DNA from: Bacteroidota bacterium
GTDB taxonomy: Bacteria; Bacteroidota; Bacteroidia; Chitinophagales; LD1
Direction of reading: 5' to 3'
DNA: 64,000 bases
NCBI GenBank assembly: GCA_947475165.1
Contig: CANJLD010000005.1
Coordinates: 120,546-184,545 of the forward strand
The notes beneath the pieces are model-generated. The model worked only from the letters and a program-made list of their open reading frames with translations, ran no database searches and was not told the DNA's origin. The translations under genes were made by a program, and so were the position numbers. Shown one piece after another: positions 9,568 through 19,089 of this stretch. Position 1 is the first letter of the stretch. Each line of letters opens with the position of its first letter.

Positions 9568-11202
9568 TTATTGCTTAATCAGCTTAAGCATTTTCGTTTT
9601 TCCTGCTGAAGAAATTTCAGCAAAGTAAATGCCGGGTGGCCAGTTGGCAGTTGACAGCAGGCATTTGGCAATAAGTGTGTCTCTATAAACTTCTTGCCCT
9701 AATGAATTACATATTCTTATTACCAGCGGATTTAATTCAGCATTCCGCATTCGTAATTCAGCATTAGCATTAGTCGGGTTTGGATAAACCGAAACATTCA
9801 AATCATCATTTACTTCATCCACCGCATTTACAATCGGTGGGTCATACTTGGCTACGAATAAATCATTGCCGCTTGCATAATCTATTTGCAGGTTTCCAAA
9901 GAAACAGGTGTGCAGATAATACCCGCTAATAGAAATAGTTCCGTTGTTGTTTACCGCTACACTCAATCCACAGTCAGTATCTTCGCCACCGGCTTTGGTA
10001 AGCCAACGAATGTTTCCGTTTTTGTCGTAGCTGATTAAAAAAACATCACGGTCAAGTATATCCGGTGTAGTCAACACGTTTCCGTTGAAGTAAATAATGT
10101 TTTGAAACATACCAGTGGCGAAAAGATTTCCGGTTTCATCGCAGGCAATGGCAAAACCAACATCTAATTTATTTCCGGTTCCTGAGCGCACCCAAAGGTT
10201 ATTCCCGGAAGGGTCGTAACGAGCCACAAACACATCGTTGTAATCGGAATAAGTAACAGAGTTATTGTCGAAGTAAGCAGTGCCGGCAAAGTAACCGATA
10301 ATGCTCGGGTAGCCGTCTTTATCGCAGCAAACTCCGTGTGCGCCATCTTCGTAAGTGCTGCCTGCGCGTTTCATCCAATCAAGTGAGCCATCGCTTTGTT
10401 CAACTTTCGCTAAAAAAATATCGTAACTGGCAGAAGAAGTATTTACAGTTCCCGTACTTACTTTAAAGCTTCCTCCAAAATAACCGGTAAGGTAAAGCGC
10501 ATCGTGATAATCTAATGCAATACCGGTGATAAGATTTGGATTGTTACCGGAGGTACTCTTTGCCCAAACTACATTTCCGCCACCATCATATTTGGCATAA
10601 AACGATTCGCCATAAAAGCTGGTAGTGGTAAGGTTAGTAGTGCCTAAGGTGATAGCACTTTCGTAAGTGCCAGCCACAAAAATATTTCCGCCATTATCTA
10701 TATCAAGCGATGTGGCATAATCCAAACCGGTTCCGCTAGCAGGTTTTACCCAAAGCAGGTTTCCGCTATCGTCATACTTGGCTACAAAGGCATCCGACTC
10801 GCCTTTGCTGATAAGGGCAGTGCTTTCGAAAAAAGCGGTGTCGCTGAATCCTCCGCATACGTATAAAAAACCTTTGTTCCATCTAATGCAATTACCCTGG
10901 TCATTATCTGCGCCACCGGCTAACTTTACCCAAAGCAAATTGCCTGCAGGGTCATACTTGGCAATATACATTTCGTAAATGCCGTTGCCCTGATAAATAG
11001 TTCCCGAGAAATCTGCCTTACCTGCAATATTACCGGTGATGTATGTGTTGCCGTAAGTATCGGTGGTTACCGAGTTAGCCACATCGTTGCCTATGTCGCC
11101 TTCGCCTTTTGCCCAAACCCACGATTGCGCGAGGGAGACGTAAGATGTTAGACACAATAGACAAGACAATATAAATGTGGTGAGTAGTAAATGAAGTTTC
11201 AT
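9568..11202 (-). CDS. Secreted SBBP-type beta-propeller protein with T9SS type A sorting domain
   Basis: This 544-aa protein has a signal peptide (cleavage near SLAQ, residue 26). The body repeats about every 50 residues with the pattern 'WVKxAGGxxxDxGxxIxxDxxGNIYVTGxFxGTxxF', the SBBP-type propeller motif. The end has the type A T9SS sorting signature VSVYPNPT, then NSLGQEVY, then GIYFAEI and a lysine-rich KMLKLIKQ. By family knowledge such proteins are exported through the T9SS and attached to or released from the cell surface. The sorting-domain linker contains the oligomer insertions NAELRMRNAEL (DNA 9733-9771) and a TGCCAACTG-type repeat (9637-9670) that look like intergenic DNA repeats read in frame. 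Confidence 0.9.
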   Translation of the reverse strand: MKLHLLLTTFILSCLLCLTSYVSLAQSWVWAKGEGDIGNDVANSVTTDTYGNTYITGNIAGKADFSGTIYQGNGIYEMYIAKYDPAGNLLWVKLAGGADNDQGNCIRWNKGFLYVCGGFSDTAFFESTALISKGESDAFVAKYDDSGNLLWVKPASGTGLDYATSLDIDNGGNIFVAGTYESAITLGTTNLTTTSFYGESFYAKYDGGGNVVWAKSTSGNNPNLITGIALDYHDALYLTGYFGGSFKVSTGTVNTSSASYDIFLAKVEQSDGSLDWMKRAGSTYEDGAHGVCCDKDGYPSIIGYFAGTAYFDNNSVTYSDYNDVFVARYDPSGNNLWVRSGTGNKLDVGFAIACDETGNLFATGMFQNIIYFNGNVLTTPDILDRDVFLISYDKNGNIRWLTKAGGEDTDCGLSVAVNNNGTISISGYYLHTCFFGNLQIDYASGNDLFVAKYDPPIVNAVDEVNDDLNVSVYPNPTNANAELRMRNAELNPLVIRICNSLGQEVYRDTLIAKCLLSTANWPPGIYFAEISSAGKTKMLKLIKQ

Positions 11203-11232
11203 TTGTTCAAAGCAAAGAAAAGTTTTTGAATG

Positions 11233-12471
11233 CTATGATTTAAAGAAAGATGAAACTCGAATCTTCTGTTCCCACATAAACCACATAAACAAAATAACCG
11301 AAGCCACCGCAAAAGAAATACTTGCTGCTAAGCCTGCACCGCTCATTACATACTTGGGAATAAGAATAAAACTGAAAGCAATCAGAGTTGCCGCACCTGC
11401 CATATTCGAAATAATAAGCGGTTTGTATTTACCAATACCGAAATAAAAACTGCTGATAACAACAGGAATACTGTAAACCAAAATGCCGGGGAAAAGAAAA
11501 CGCATACTGTGTTTTACATCGGCAAACCCTTGACCGAATACAAACACGTAAACCGGTGACGGAATTAAATAAATGCACAACAACGCAGCGGCACACAATA
11601 CAAAACTCAACTTCACAAACTGAACGGTCTGTTGCGCTTCACGTTTTATTTTTTCGCTGTTAGAGGTAGAAACATAATGCACCGTAGCAATACTGCGCGG
11701 AATAATCCAGACGGCTTCGAGAATAGAAATACCAATGGAATAAACACCGAGATACTGAACGCCCTGCTGCAAACCGAGTTGGAAGAAGTAGTAACGCAGA
11801 TTAAGCAGTTGAAGAATCTCCACCAATTGATAAAGCAGGCCATAACGAAATGATTCCTTCAATTCATTCCACGAAAAATCTTTTTTGAATGCAGAAAAAT
11901 GAACCCAGTGCTTTATCAGAAAGAAACTGACGAAGGCGGTGAGGGCATAAGCAACCAATGAAGCATAGATATAAGCATAAGCATTATTGATTTGCAGAAA
12001 GTAAAAACAAATCAACACACCGGTTACCTGAAGTAATAGCGAAACAACCGACACCAGATTAGACGTAGTGATTTTCTTCTTCGCCAATAAAATTGTTTGA
12101 TGAATATTGATGAAAGAAGAAAGCACACTCAGCACCGCCAGCGATGGAATATGGTTGGCGTGAAGAATAGAGGTGTAACGCAGAAACAGAAAACCAAGCA
12201 GCGCAATAACTATACTCCATGCATAAGCCGGTATAGTAAGCAGTTCGATTTTGTTCCGGGGAATGAGATACACTAATGCCTGCCCACCCATGATATTGCT
12301 GAAGAAAATGAAAAACGAAAGGGTAGTAATAAGCAAGGTCACATCACCTTTTACTGCGGGGCCAGCATGGCGCGCAATGAGTAACGCAATAAGAAAGTTA
12401 AGAGCCGTAGAAGCACCGCGCGTAAAAACAGTATAGAGTATTTGCTTCTGCAACAGAATTCTTTTCCGCAA
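11233..12471 (-). CDS. Polysaccharide biosynthesis flippase (Wzx/MATE-like)
   Basis: This 412-aa integral membrane protein has about twelve hydrophobic segments. The start (TRGASTALNFLIALLIARHAGPAVKGDVTLL) is the typical first-helix motif of Wzx/RfbX-type lipid-linked oligosaccharide flippases of the MOP superfamily, and GQGF, followed by a long hydrophobic stretch around residue 320, fits the family. It would flip undecaprenyl-linked glycan across the inner membrane. It is divergent from the multi-pass protein at 12589, separated by 117 bp. No glycosyltransferase cluster accompanies it, so the glycan involved is unknown. Confidence 0.82.
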   Translation of the reverse strand: MRKRILLQKQILYTVFTRGASTALNFLIALLIARHAGPAVKGDVTLLITTLSFFIFFSNIMGGQALVYLIPRNKIELLTIPAYAWSIVIALLGFLFLRYTSILHANHIPSLAVLSVLSSFINIHQTILLAKKKITTSNLVSVVSLLLQVTGVLICFYFLQINNAYAYIYASLVAYALTAFVSFFLIKHWVHFSAFKKDFSWNELKESFRYGLLYQLVEILQLLNLRYYFFQLGLQQGVQYLGVYSIGISILEAVWIIPRSIATVHYVSTSNSEKIKREAQQTVQFVKLSFVLCAAALLCIYLIPSPVYVFVFGQGFADVKHSMRFLFPGILVYSIPVVISSFYFGIGKYKPLIISNMAGAATLIAFSFILIPKYVMSGAGLAASISFAVASVILFMWFMWEQKIRVSSFFKS

Positions 12472-12588
12472 ACCTCGTTAAAATTTACGTTTAGTCAATT
12501 TTAACGAGGTTCCATTTGTCAATTAAAAATCAAAACATGTTCAAATGAAATTAAAACTCTTTCAAAGATTTTCTGATTTTCGGCACTG

Positions 12589-13869
12589 ATGAACGTATTC
12601 TTTCACTCCGCCCTCTACCTTTTATGCTTCGCACTTTTTGTATGGCTTATTTTTAAGTGGCGCTTTTTTGAAATAGAAGGAGCGCATAAAAAGCATTTCG
12701 CATTTTTCTTTTTGCTGAAAGTCGTTGCAGGAATTTCCCTCACACTCATCTACACCTACTACTACACCGACCAGGCGAAGGCAGATATCTACCGTTACTT
12801 TAACGACAGTAAAATAATTTCATCTGTTCTGTTCACCAACCCGTTGGCATGGTTAAAGATTATGACCGGCTACGGAATAGATGAACCGGAAGTATTTAAA
12901 TATGTATTGCCCACGCAGTATTTCAGCCATCCGGGCAACGATATAGTGACCAACAACACTTTCATCATCCGCGTAAACGTGCTGCTCAATTATCTTTCGT
13001 TCAGCAATATTTATATCAATACGCTCTTCCTCAATTTCATTTCGTTCATCGGGCTTACAGCTTTATTCAAATCGCTGCGCAGTTACTTTACGGAGTTTCA
13101 GCAAATACTTTACGTGCCGCTGTTTCTATTGCCGTCTGTTTTGTTCTGGAGTTCTGGTTTGCTGAAGGAGTCGCTTTTGTTTACAGGTATGGGGGTATGC
13201 TTTTACGCGTGGCTTAGTAAAGGCGATAATATCTTTCAATCAGCCTTATTGGCCACAATAGGTATACTGATAGTTCTGCTGATAAAGTTGCAGGCAGGTC
13301 TTTTACTTGTCCTGTTTATTGCAGTGTTTTTGTTTCTGCGCAAACGCTCAACTTCTGCTTTGCCGCGACTCGGGGTCCTTTTGATTATTTCAGCAGTCGG
13401 GGTTTATTTTATTGGCAATGATGTTTGCCGAATGCTCATAGAAAAGCGCAACGAGTTCGTTGAACTCGCACTAAAAGAAAATGCAGGAAGTTATTTCGAT
13501 GCTCAATTAATTGAACCAAACATTTTCAATCTCATCAAACTTCTTCCCGAAGCATTCATCAATTCCATACTTCGTCCTTTTATATGGGATGGCGGAAAAG
13601 CATTTCAAAAAATATTTGCGGTTGAGAATTTCTTCTTTCTGCTCTTGCTCATTCTTCCGCTTCGCTATTTCAAATTTCCGAAAGGAGAAAAGCTGCTGCT
13701 GTGTTTATGCTTCCTGTTCTTTGCGTTGGCTAATTACATGATAATTGGAATAACCGTTCCGGTAATGGGGGCTATTGTTCACTATCGTGTAATAGCGGCT
13801 CCATTTCTGTTACTCGCTGTTCTGCTTGCTGTAGATTTAGAGCGATTGAAGAAAGCTATGCGCTTCTGA
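12589..13869 (+). CDS. Multi-pass membrane protein, possibly polysaccharide polymerase or GT-C glycosyltransferase
   Basis: This 426-aa protein has about ten predicted transmembrane helices and no soluble domain. An acidic loop after the second helix (YYTDQAKADIYRYFNDSK, near residues 60-77) resembles the first extracytoplasmic acidic loop of GT-C enzymes, and LLPSVLFWSSGLLKES near residue 185 recurs in Bacteroidota membrane proteins of this kind. The flippase gene beside it in divergent orientation suggests a surface-glycan role. I cannot decide between polymerase, ligase and glycosyltransferase. Confidence 0.6.
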   Translation: MNVFFHSALYLLCFALFVWLIFKWRFFEIEGAHKKHFAFFFLLKVVAGISLTLIYTYYYTDQAKADIYRYFNDSKIISSVLFTNPLAWLKIMTGYGIDEPEVFKYVLPTQYFSHPGNDIVTNNTFIIRVNVLLNYLSFSNIYINTLFLNFISFIGLTALFKSLRSYFTEFQQILYVPLFLLPSVLFWSSGLLKESLLFTGMGVCFYAWLSKGDNIFQSALLATIGILIVLLIKLQAGLLLVLFIAVFLFLRKRSTSALPRLGVLLIISAVGVYFIGNDVCRMLIEKRNEFVELALKENAGSYFDAQLIEPNIFNLIKLLPEAFINSILRPFIWDGGKAFQKIFAVENFFFLLLLILPLRYFKFPKGEKLLLCLCFLFFALANYMIIGITVPVMGAIVHYRVIAAPFLLLAVLLAVDLERLKKAMRF

Positions 13870-13895
13870 TTTCTGACCTCTGACTTCTGCTTTCT
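13864..13895. repeat. Short degenerate oligomer repeat (TTTCTGAC-type)
   Basis: Four consecutive variants of TTCTGAC/TTTCTGA lie between the membrane-protein stop and the ychF promoter. The same oligomer type is read in frame inside T9SS linkers at 52531-52565 and 56861-56882. Confidence 0.6.
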
Positions 13896-13900
13896 AATCC

Positions 13901-13908
13901 TATATTCG
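13901..13908 (+). promoter_or_regulatory. Probable -7 element (TATATTCG) of ychF
   Basis: TATATTCGCGC lies 21 bp before the ychF ATG. It matches the -7 consensus TAnnTTTG with one change and the boxes before ettA and lepA. Confidence 0.4.
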
Positions 13909-13929
13909 CGCTCTCAAAAAAATAACAAC

Positions 13930-15027
13930 ATGGGTCTCCAATGCGGTATTGTCGGTCTTCCGAATGTAGGTAAGTCAACTTTATTTAATGCGCTTTCATC
14001 TGCCAAGGCACAGGCTGCTAATTTTCCTTTCTGCACTATCGACCCTAACGTGGGTGTGGTAACCGTTCCCGACCCGCGCCTGAATGTGCTGGAAGGTTTG
14101 GTTAAACCCGAGAAGGTAGTGCCAACGGTTATTGAGTTTGTTGACATTGCGGGTCTGGTAAAAGGCGCGAGCAAAGGCGAAGGTTTAGGAAACCAGTTTC
14201 TCGGAAACATCCGCACGGTTGATGCCATCATTCATGTGGTGCGTTGTTTCGATAACGATAATATTATTCACGTTGACGGAAAAATTAACCCCGTAAGCGA
14301 TAAAGAAATTATCGACACCGAGTTGCAGTTGAAAGACCTGGAGAGCATTGATAAAAAATTAGAGAAACAAAGACGCTCTGCAAAAACAGGAGATAAGGAT
14401 GCACAGCGTTGTGCCGATGTTTTAACCGCCTACAAAACGCATCTCGAAAGCGGACAAAGCGCACGCACCCTCACCATGAGCGTGGAAGACAAGAAATATG
14501 TAGAAGATCTTCAGCTCCTCACCGCCAAGCCCGTTATCTACTGCTGCAATGTAGACGAGGCAAGCGTGGTAAACGGAAATAAATATGTAGAGGAAGTGCG
14601 CAAATCTGTAGCGGGCGAAAACGCAGAGGTGGTAATTATTTCTGCCGCCATCGAATCTGAAATTGCAGTGTTAGATGACCCTGCCGACCGCGATTCTTTT
14701 CTGGCCGATTTGGGTTTACAGGAAAGCGGATTGAATCGTTTGATTCGTGCGGCTTATCATCTTTTAAATCTTCAAACTTATTTTACAGCGGGTGTAAAAG
14801 AGGTGCGCGCTTGGACTATACACAAAGGCGACAAAGGGCCGCAGGCTGCCGGTGTTATCCATACCGATTTCGAAAAAGGATTTATCCGCGCACAGGTAAT
14901 GAGCTATAACGATTTTGTGCAATACAAAAGCGAAGCCGCCTGCCGTGATGCCGGTAAACTGCGCAGCGAAGGCAAAGAATACATTGTGCAGGATGGTGAT
15001 ATTATGCACTTTCTGTTTAATGTGTAG
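13930..15027 (+). CDS. ychF: Redox-regulated ATPase YchF (Obg-like, OLA1 family)
   Basis: This 365-aa protein is the standard family length. P-loop GLPNVGKST is at residues 8-16, the switch region contains [14 protein letters not shown], and G3 is [16 protein letters not shown], where an Obg-like glycine-rich motif follows. The nucleotide-specificity motif is NVDE (within YCCNVDE) rather than NKxD, which is the YchF hallmark and explains its preference for ATP. A coiled-coil insertion (about residues 130-170) and a C-terminal TGS domain ([27 protein letters not shown], ending DIMHFLFNV) complete it. Family role: ribosome-associated ATPase linked to stress responses. Confidence 0.98.
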   Translation: MGLQCGIVGLPNVGKSTLFNALSSAKAQAANFPFCTIDPNVGVVTVPDPRLNVLEGLVKPEKVVPTVIEFVDIAGLVKGASKGEGLGNQFLGNIRTVDAIIHVVRCFDNDNIIHVDGKINPVSDKEIIDTELQLKDLESIDKKLEKQRRSAKTGDKDAQRCADVLTAYKTHLESGQSARTLTMSVEDKKYVEDLQLLTAKPVIYCCNVDEASVVNGNKYVEEVRKSVAGENAEVVIISAAIESEIAVLDDPADRDSFLADLGLQESGLNRLIRAAYHLLNLQTYFTAGVKEVRAWTIHKGDKGPQAAGVIHTDFEKGFIRAQVMSYNDFVQYKSEAACRDAGKLRSEGKEYIVQDGDIMHFLFNV

Positions 15028-15112
15028 TTGGGACCTGATACAGCAAAAAAGATTGCAGTGAAAGCCTGACCGCCTGCTTTGAGGCGGGAACCCACCATTT
15101 GCATTTGTCCTT

Positions 15113-15120
15113 TATATTCG
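15113..15120 (+). promoter_or_regulatory. Probable -7 element (TATATTCG) for the DUF3857-type gene
   Basis: TATATTCG followed by TG ends 28 bp before the ATG at 15149. This placement also argues for the ATG rather than the upstream GTG at 15122 as the start, because the GTG would leave almost no leader. Confidence 0.4.
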
Positions 15121-15148
15121 TGTGCATTTTTTCAAAAAACCCAACCAC

Positions 15149-17128
15149 ATGAAAAACTCAAAAACAATTCTTCTTGTCCTCCTGTCGCTGCTGGTTAAAG
15201 TAGTTGTTTCGCAAACCTATGTTTACAGCGATTATAAGTGGGAAGCTAAACCCGCAGCCTTTAAACCCGAAAAAACAGATACCTCTTCCGAAATAGTTTT
15301 GCAGGATAAAATTGTTTACGAAGGCACCATCGAAAACAGCACTGCTTACGAATATTATCTGCATCACACAAAAACCTTTGTTAGCTCTCCGCAGGCTATT
15401 GAGCGCAACAACAAAGTATATCTCCCTTCAGCCATGCAAAGCGAGGTTTTAAAATTGAAGGTGCGTGTAATAAAACAGAATGGCGATGTGATAGAAATGA
15501 ACGATAACGATATTAAAGAAGCCACTGATAAAGACAGCGACCGCAAATACAAATACATGGCGGTGCGCGGTTTAGAAAACGGAGCCATTGTAGAGGAACT
15601 GTTCGTAATAAAAACCCCCAGCGATTTCACCGGTCGCATTTTTACCGTGCAATCAGAATATCCAAAGCGCAATTGTTCGTTCGAGCTCCTCTTTCCTTCC
15701 TACTGGGTTTACGATACTAAAAGCTACAACGGGTTTCCTAAGTTAGAGAGAGACACTACTCACCTCGAAGATGGTATTGCCTGCCGCAAAGCATTCTCGG
15801 CATACATTCCGCCATTGAAAGAAGAGAAATATGCTAACCGGATTGCCCACGTTCAAAAGGTAGCCTACAAACTGACCGGCAGCAGCCGCTCAGGAAATAT
15901 GAACATTAACAGTTACGATAAAGTTTCTGATATTCTTTTTCAGCGCATGAATAAAGAGTTAACCAAACCGGAAACTAAGGCGTTTGAAAAAATATTGAAA
16001 GGTGCACAGTTAGATTACGCTAAAAATGAAGAAGACAAAATCAGAAAATTAGAAGACCACGTAAAGAAAATAATCTACAGTTCCGAAGAAATTCCGAACC
16101 ACTCGGTGTCTATCGACAAAATGCTGGAGACAACCGTTACCGACCCATCGAGTCTTACCCGACTTTATGTAGCAGTATTTAATAAACTGGATATTGAATA
16201 CGAAATACTCATCAACAGCAATCATTACAATTTGATTTTTGAAAACGATTTCGAATCACTCAACTACCTCGATAACTTCTTTATTTATTTTCCTAAATAC
16301 GATAAGTATCTGGCTCCTGCTCATGCGCTTTACCGGTATGGGCTTATGCCGTATCAGTTCCGCAATTGCTATGGATTGTTTATTAAGAAAATGACTTTGG
16401 GAAATCTTACAGCCGGTATGGGCAGTGTGCGCTTTGTAGAGCCCGATACGTATTTAGATAACACTGACAGCCTGATTGCAAATGTGGATTTTAGTAAAGG
16501 TTTTGATGATGTAAAACTTACTTATCGCGTTACAAATTACGGACAGGAAGCAGCGGCTCTTCAAAGTTTAGTGGAATACATTAAAGAAGAAAAAGACAAA
16601 GAAGAACTGCGCAAAAGCGTCATCAAACGCTATGCTGACGAAGCAGATATTAAAGACCTGAAAGTAGAAAACGAAGGAGCCATATTTTTTGCCAAGAAAC
16701 CTTATGTAGTCAGCGGCTCGTTTACCTCTAACAAATTTGTAGATAAAGCCGGAGCTAAATACATTTTTAAAGTAGGCGATGTAATTGGGCCGCAGGAACA
16801 ATTGTATCAGGAAGAGTCACGCAAGATGCCTATAGAAATGAACTATTGCAAAAACTACCGGCACACCATCACGTTTAAAATTCCGAAAGGCTTTAAGCTA
16901 ACCAACAGCGAAAAACTGAACATGGATATTTTCCTTAAAGATAAAGAGGATAAGCGCATTATGGCTTTCCGCTCGTGGTATGAAATTAAAGGCGATGATG
17001 TAACCGTAAATGTGGAAGAGTATTACAAAGTCATCAATTTACCGGTAGAACAATACGAGCAGTTTAAATCAGTCATCAACGCCTCGGCAGATTTCAACAA
17101 AATTGTTTTGCTCTTTGAACCGGATTAA
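15149..17128 (+). CDS. Exported DUF3857 / transglutaminase-like protein lacking the catalytic cysteine
   Basis: I choose the ATG at 15149 (659 aa) because it gives an immediate signal peptide (MKNSK..., core LLVLLSLLVKVVVSQ); the GTG at 15122 would add nine polar residues in front. The N-terminal half (YVYSDYKWEAKP to about residue 230) has the DUF3857-type strand-rich pattern, including VRVIKQNGDVIEMNDNDI. A transglutaminase-like core follows around residues 300-390 (KIRKLEDHVKKIIYSSEE, then SLTRLYVAVFNKLDIEYEILI). Where active members read 'GDCKDKA' before this helix, here the sequence is VTDPSSLTRL, so the nucleophilic Cys appears lost. It may be a binding rather than a catalytic protein. 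A TPR gene follows 21 bp downstream. Confidence 0.72.
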   Translation: MKNSKTILLVLLSLLVKVVVSQTYVYSDYKWEAKPAAFKPEKTDTSSEIVLQDKIVYEGTIENSTAYEYYLHHTKTFVSSPQAIERNNKVYLPSAMQSEVLKLKVRVIKQNGDVIEMNDNDIKEATDKDSDRKYKYMAVRGLENGAIVEELFVIKTPSDFTGRIFTVQSEYPKRNCSFELLFPSYWVYDTKSYNGFPKLERDTTHLEDGIACRKAFSAYIPPLKEEKYANRIAHVQKVAYKLTGSSRSGNMNINSYDKVSDILFQRMNKELTKPETKAFEKILKGAQLDYAKNEEDKIRKLEDHVKKIIYSSEEIPNHSVSIDKMLETTVTDPSSLTRLYVAVFNKLDIEYEILINSNHYNLIFENDFESLNYLDNFFIYFPKYDKYLAPAHALYRYGLMPYQFRNCYGLFIKKMTLGNLTAGMGSVRFVEPDTYLDNTDSLIANVDFSKGFDDVKLTYRVTNYGQEAAALQSLVEYIKEEKDKEELRKSVIKRYADEADIKDLKVENEGAIFFAKKPYVVSGSFTSNKFVDKAGAKYIFKVGDVIGPQEQLYQEESRKMPIEMNYCKNYRHTITFKIPKGFKLTNSEKLNMDIFLKDKEDKRIMAFRSWYEIKGDDVTVNVEEYYKVINLPVEQYEQFKSVINASADFNKIVLLFEPD

Positions 17129-17149
17129 GAAACGCTAAAAAATATACCC

Positions 17150-18085
17150 ATGTATTCGTACGCAAAAATTATCTGCATTCTGTGTTTATCTGTTGTATCG
17201 CTTTCGCTCTTTTCGCAGCATGCCGAAATAGAGAAACTGTTGAAGGACAAAAAGTATAAAGAGGCAAACCAATTAGTAGATAAAGAATTGGCAAAAACAC
17301 CTAACGATGCAAAACTGAATTTTCTTAAATGGGATGTTAATTATAGAGGCGGAATGGATATCAAGCAGAATTTTAAGTTTTTGAACCGCGCTATTGAGTT
17401 AGACAATACCTATTCAGAAGCCTATATAGAACGCGGGAATTTTTATATGCGCATACTAAAGTTTGAAGATGCAAAAGAAGATATTGATGCAGCAGTAAAA
17501 TATGCCAATACAGATTCGCTTCGTAAAGATGCGCTGATGAGTTTAGGTTCCTATTACAACAGCACACGGAAGCACCAAGAAGGAATAGATGTGAACCTGA
17601 TGATTCTGAAAGATGATTCGTTATATGTTCCGGCACTCAATAATCTTGCGCTGGGTTATCAGGATTTAGGTAAACTGGAAGAGGCATTAGAAGTGCTTTA
17701 CAAAATTGAAAGACTTGAGCCAAAAGCAATTTACGGTGTGGTGAACATTGGGTTTGTTCTTACTAAAATGGAAAAGTTTGAAAAGGCAGTTGAGTATTTT
17801 GATAAGGCAGAAAAGATGAGCAAGAACGAACCTCTTGTATATAGCAACCGCTCTTATGCCAAATATAAATTGAAACAATACAGCGGAGCGATGGCGGATA
17901 TCAATAAATCAATCAAAATATTCCCCACTAATTCGTATGCCTATCGCGTAAGGGCATTAATTTACCTTGACCTTAAAGACAACGACAAAGCCTGCGAAGA
18001 TTTAAACACCGCACTCGCGTACAAATACACCGAAATGTATGATGATGATGTAAAACAAATGCGCGATAAGTATTGCATTAAGTAA
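17150..18085 (+). CDS. Exported TPR protein
   Basis: This 311-aa protein has a signal peptide (YAKIICILCLSVVSLSLFSQ, cleavage near residue 22) followed almost entirely by tetratricopeptide repeats. Examples are AIELDNTYSEAYIERGNFY, YVPALNNLALGYQDLGKLEEAL, EPLVYSNRSYAKYKLKQYSGAMADI and YAYRVRALIYLDLKDNDKACED; about seven repeats can be counted. The role is probably protein-protein interaction in the periplasm. It lies 21 bp after the transglutaminase-like gene, so the two are probably co-transcribed and may work together. Confidence 0.82.
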   Translation: MYSYAKIICILCLSVVSLSLFSQHAEIEKLLKDKKYKEANQLVDKELAKTPNDAKLNFLKWDVNYRGGMDIKQNFKFLNRAIELDNTYSEAYIERGNFYMRILKFEDAKEDIDAAVKYANTDSLRKDALMSLGSYYNSTRKHQEGIDVNLMILKDDSLYVPALNNLALGYQDLGKLEEALEVLYKIERLEPKAIYGVVNIGFVLTKMEKFEKAVEYFDKAEKMSKNEPLVYSNRSYAKYKLKQYSGAMADINKSIKIFPTNSYAYRVRALIYLDLKDNDKACEDLNTALAYKYTEMYDDDVKQMRDKYCIK

Positions 18086-18102
18086 AAACCGGAAAGTATT
18101 CT

Positions 18103-18984
18103 CTAAACCGCCACTTCACCGGCAATAGCCGCGTGCGGATTGTAATCGGTAAGCGTAAAGTCTTCGAACTTGAAATCGAAAATGTTTTTCACTTCGGTGT
18201 TAATATTCATTTTAGGAAGCGCACGTAAATCTCTGCTTAACTGAAGTTTCGCCTGCTCTACGTGATTTGAATACAAATGAACATCACCAAACGTATGCAC
18301 AAAATCTCCTAAGCCTAAACCGCAAACCTGCGCAATCATCATGGTGAGCAAAGCATACGATGCAATGTTGAAAGGCACACCGAGAAAAACATCGGCACTG
18401 CGCTGATAAAGCTGGCAACTCAATTTGCCTTCGCTCACATAAAACTGAAACATGGTATGGCAAGGCGGCAAAGCCATATCTTCAATGTAAGGAACATTCC
18501 ACGCACTTACAATCAATCTGCGCGAGTCAGGATTCTTTTTTATCTGCGCAATCAAGTTGGTAATCTGGTCAATTGTTTTGCCATCGGGTGCCGGCCAACT
18601 TCTCCATTGGTAACCATACACCGGTCCCAGTTCTCCCCATTGTTTGGCAAAGGCATTATCAGTTGCAATTTTCTGTGCAAAGGCTTTAATGTCTTCTCCG
18701 CCAAACTCCGCACTCTTCTTATATTTTTCGTAAGGCCAGTCGTCCCAAATGCGCACTCCGTTCTTGCAGAGGTATTGAATATTTGTTTCGCCTTTCAAAA
18801 ACCAAAGCAATTCGTGAATTACCGCTTTGGTAAAAACTTTCTTGGTAGTAAGCAGCGGAAAACTATCCTGTAAATTAAAACGCATCTGATACCCGAATAC
18901 ACTATGCGTGCCGGTACCTGTGCGGTCGTCTTTCCATAATCCCGTATCAATAATATGCTTAAGTAAATCGTGGTATTGCTGCAT
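18103..18984 (-). CDS. thyA: Thymidylate synthase
   Basis: ThyA methylates dUMP to dTMP with methylene-tetrahydrofolate. The catalytic Cys sits in [38 protein letters not shown] contains the Arg and Asp/Asn ligands of d[16 protein letters not shown] is the conserved C-terminal motif. At 293 aa it is longer than the 264-aa E. coli enzyme, because of a small-domain insertion around residues 85-115 ([19 protein letters not shown]), as in many other bacterial enzymes. The start gives [15 protein letters not shown], the expected N-terminus. dfrA is not adjacent. Confidence 0.98.
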   Translation of the reverse strand: MQQYHDLLKHIIDTGLWKDDRTGTGTHSVFGYQMRFNLQDSFPLLTTKKVFTKAVIHELLWFLKGETNIQYLCKNGVRIWDDWPYEKYKKSAEFGGEDIKAFAQKIATDNAFAKQWGELGPVYGYQWRSWPAPDGKTIDQITNLIAQIKKNPDSRRLIVSAWNVPYIEDMALPPCHTMFQFYVSEGKLSCQLYQRSADVFLGVPFNIASYALLTMMIAQVCGLGLGDFVHTFGDVHLYSNHVEQAKLQLSRDLRALPKMNINTEVKNIFDFKFEDFTLTDYNPHAAIAGEVAV

Positions 18985-19001
18985 GAGGGAACGAAAATAA
19001 A

Positions 19002-19031
19002 AATATCGTCACGATGTGATGAGACGATATT
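19002..19031. promoter_or_regulatory. Inverted repeat upstream of thyA
   Basis: AATATCGTC (19002-19010) and GACGATATT (19023-19031) are exact complements with a 12-nt spacer. The element lies between the divergent thyA and the lipoprotein gene at 19090, 18 bp before the thyA start. It could be an operator or a 5' leader hairpin; no factor can be named. Confidence 0.35.
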
Positions 19032-19089
19032 CACGAACTGTTGAAAGCCTAAACACTTTCGGGATAGCTTTTTGTTTTAAACTTGTTTA

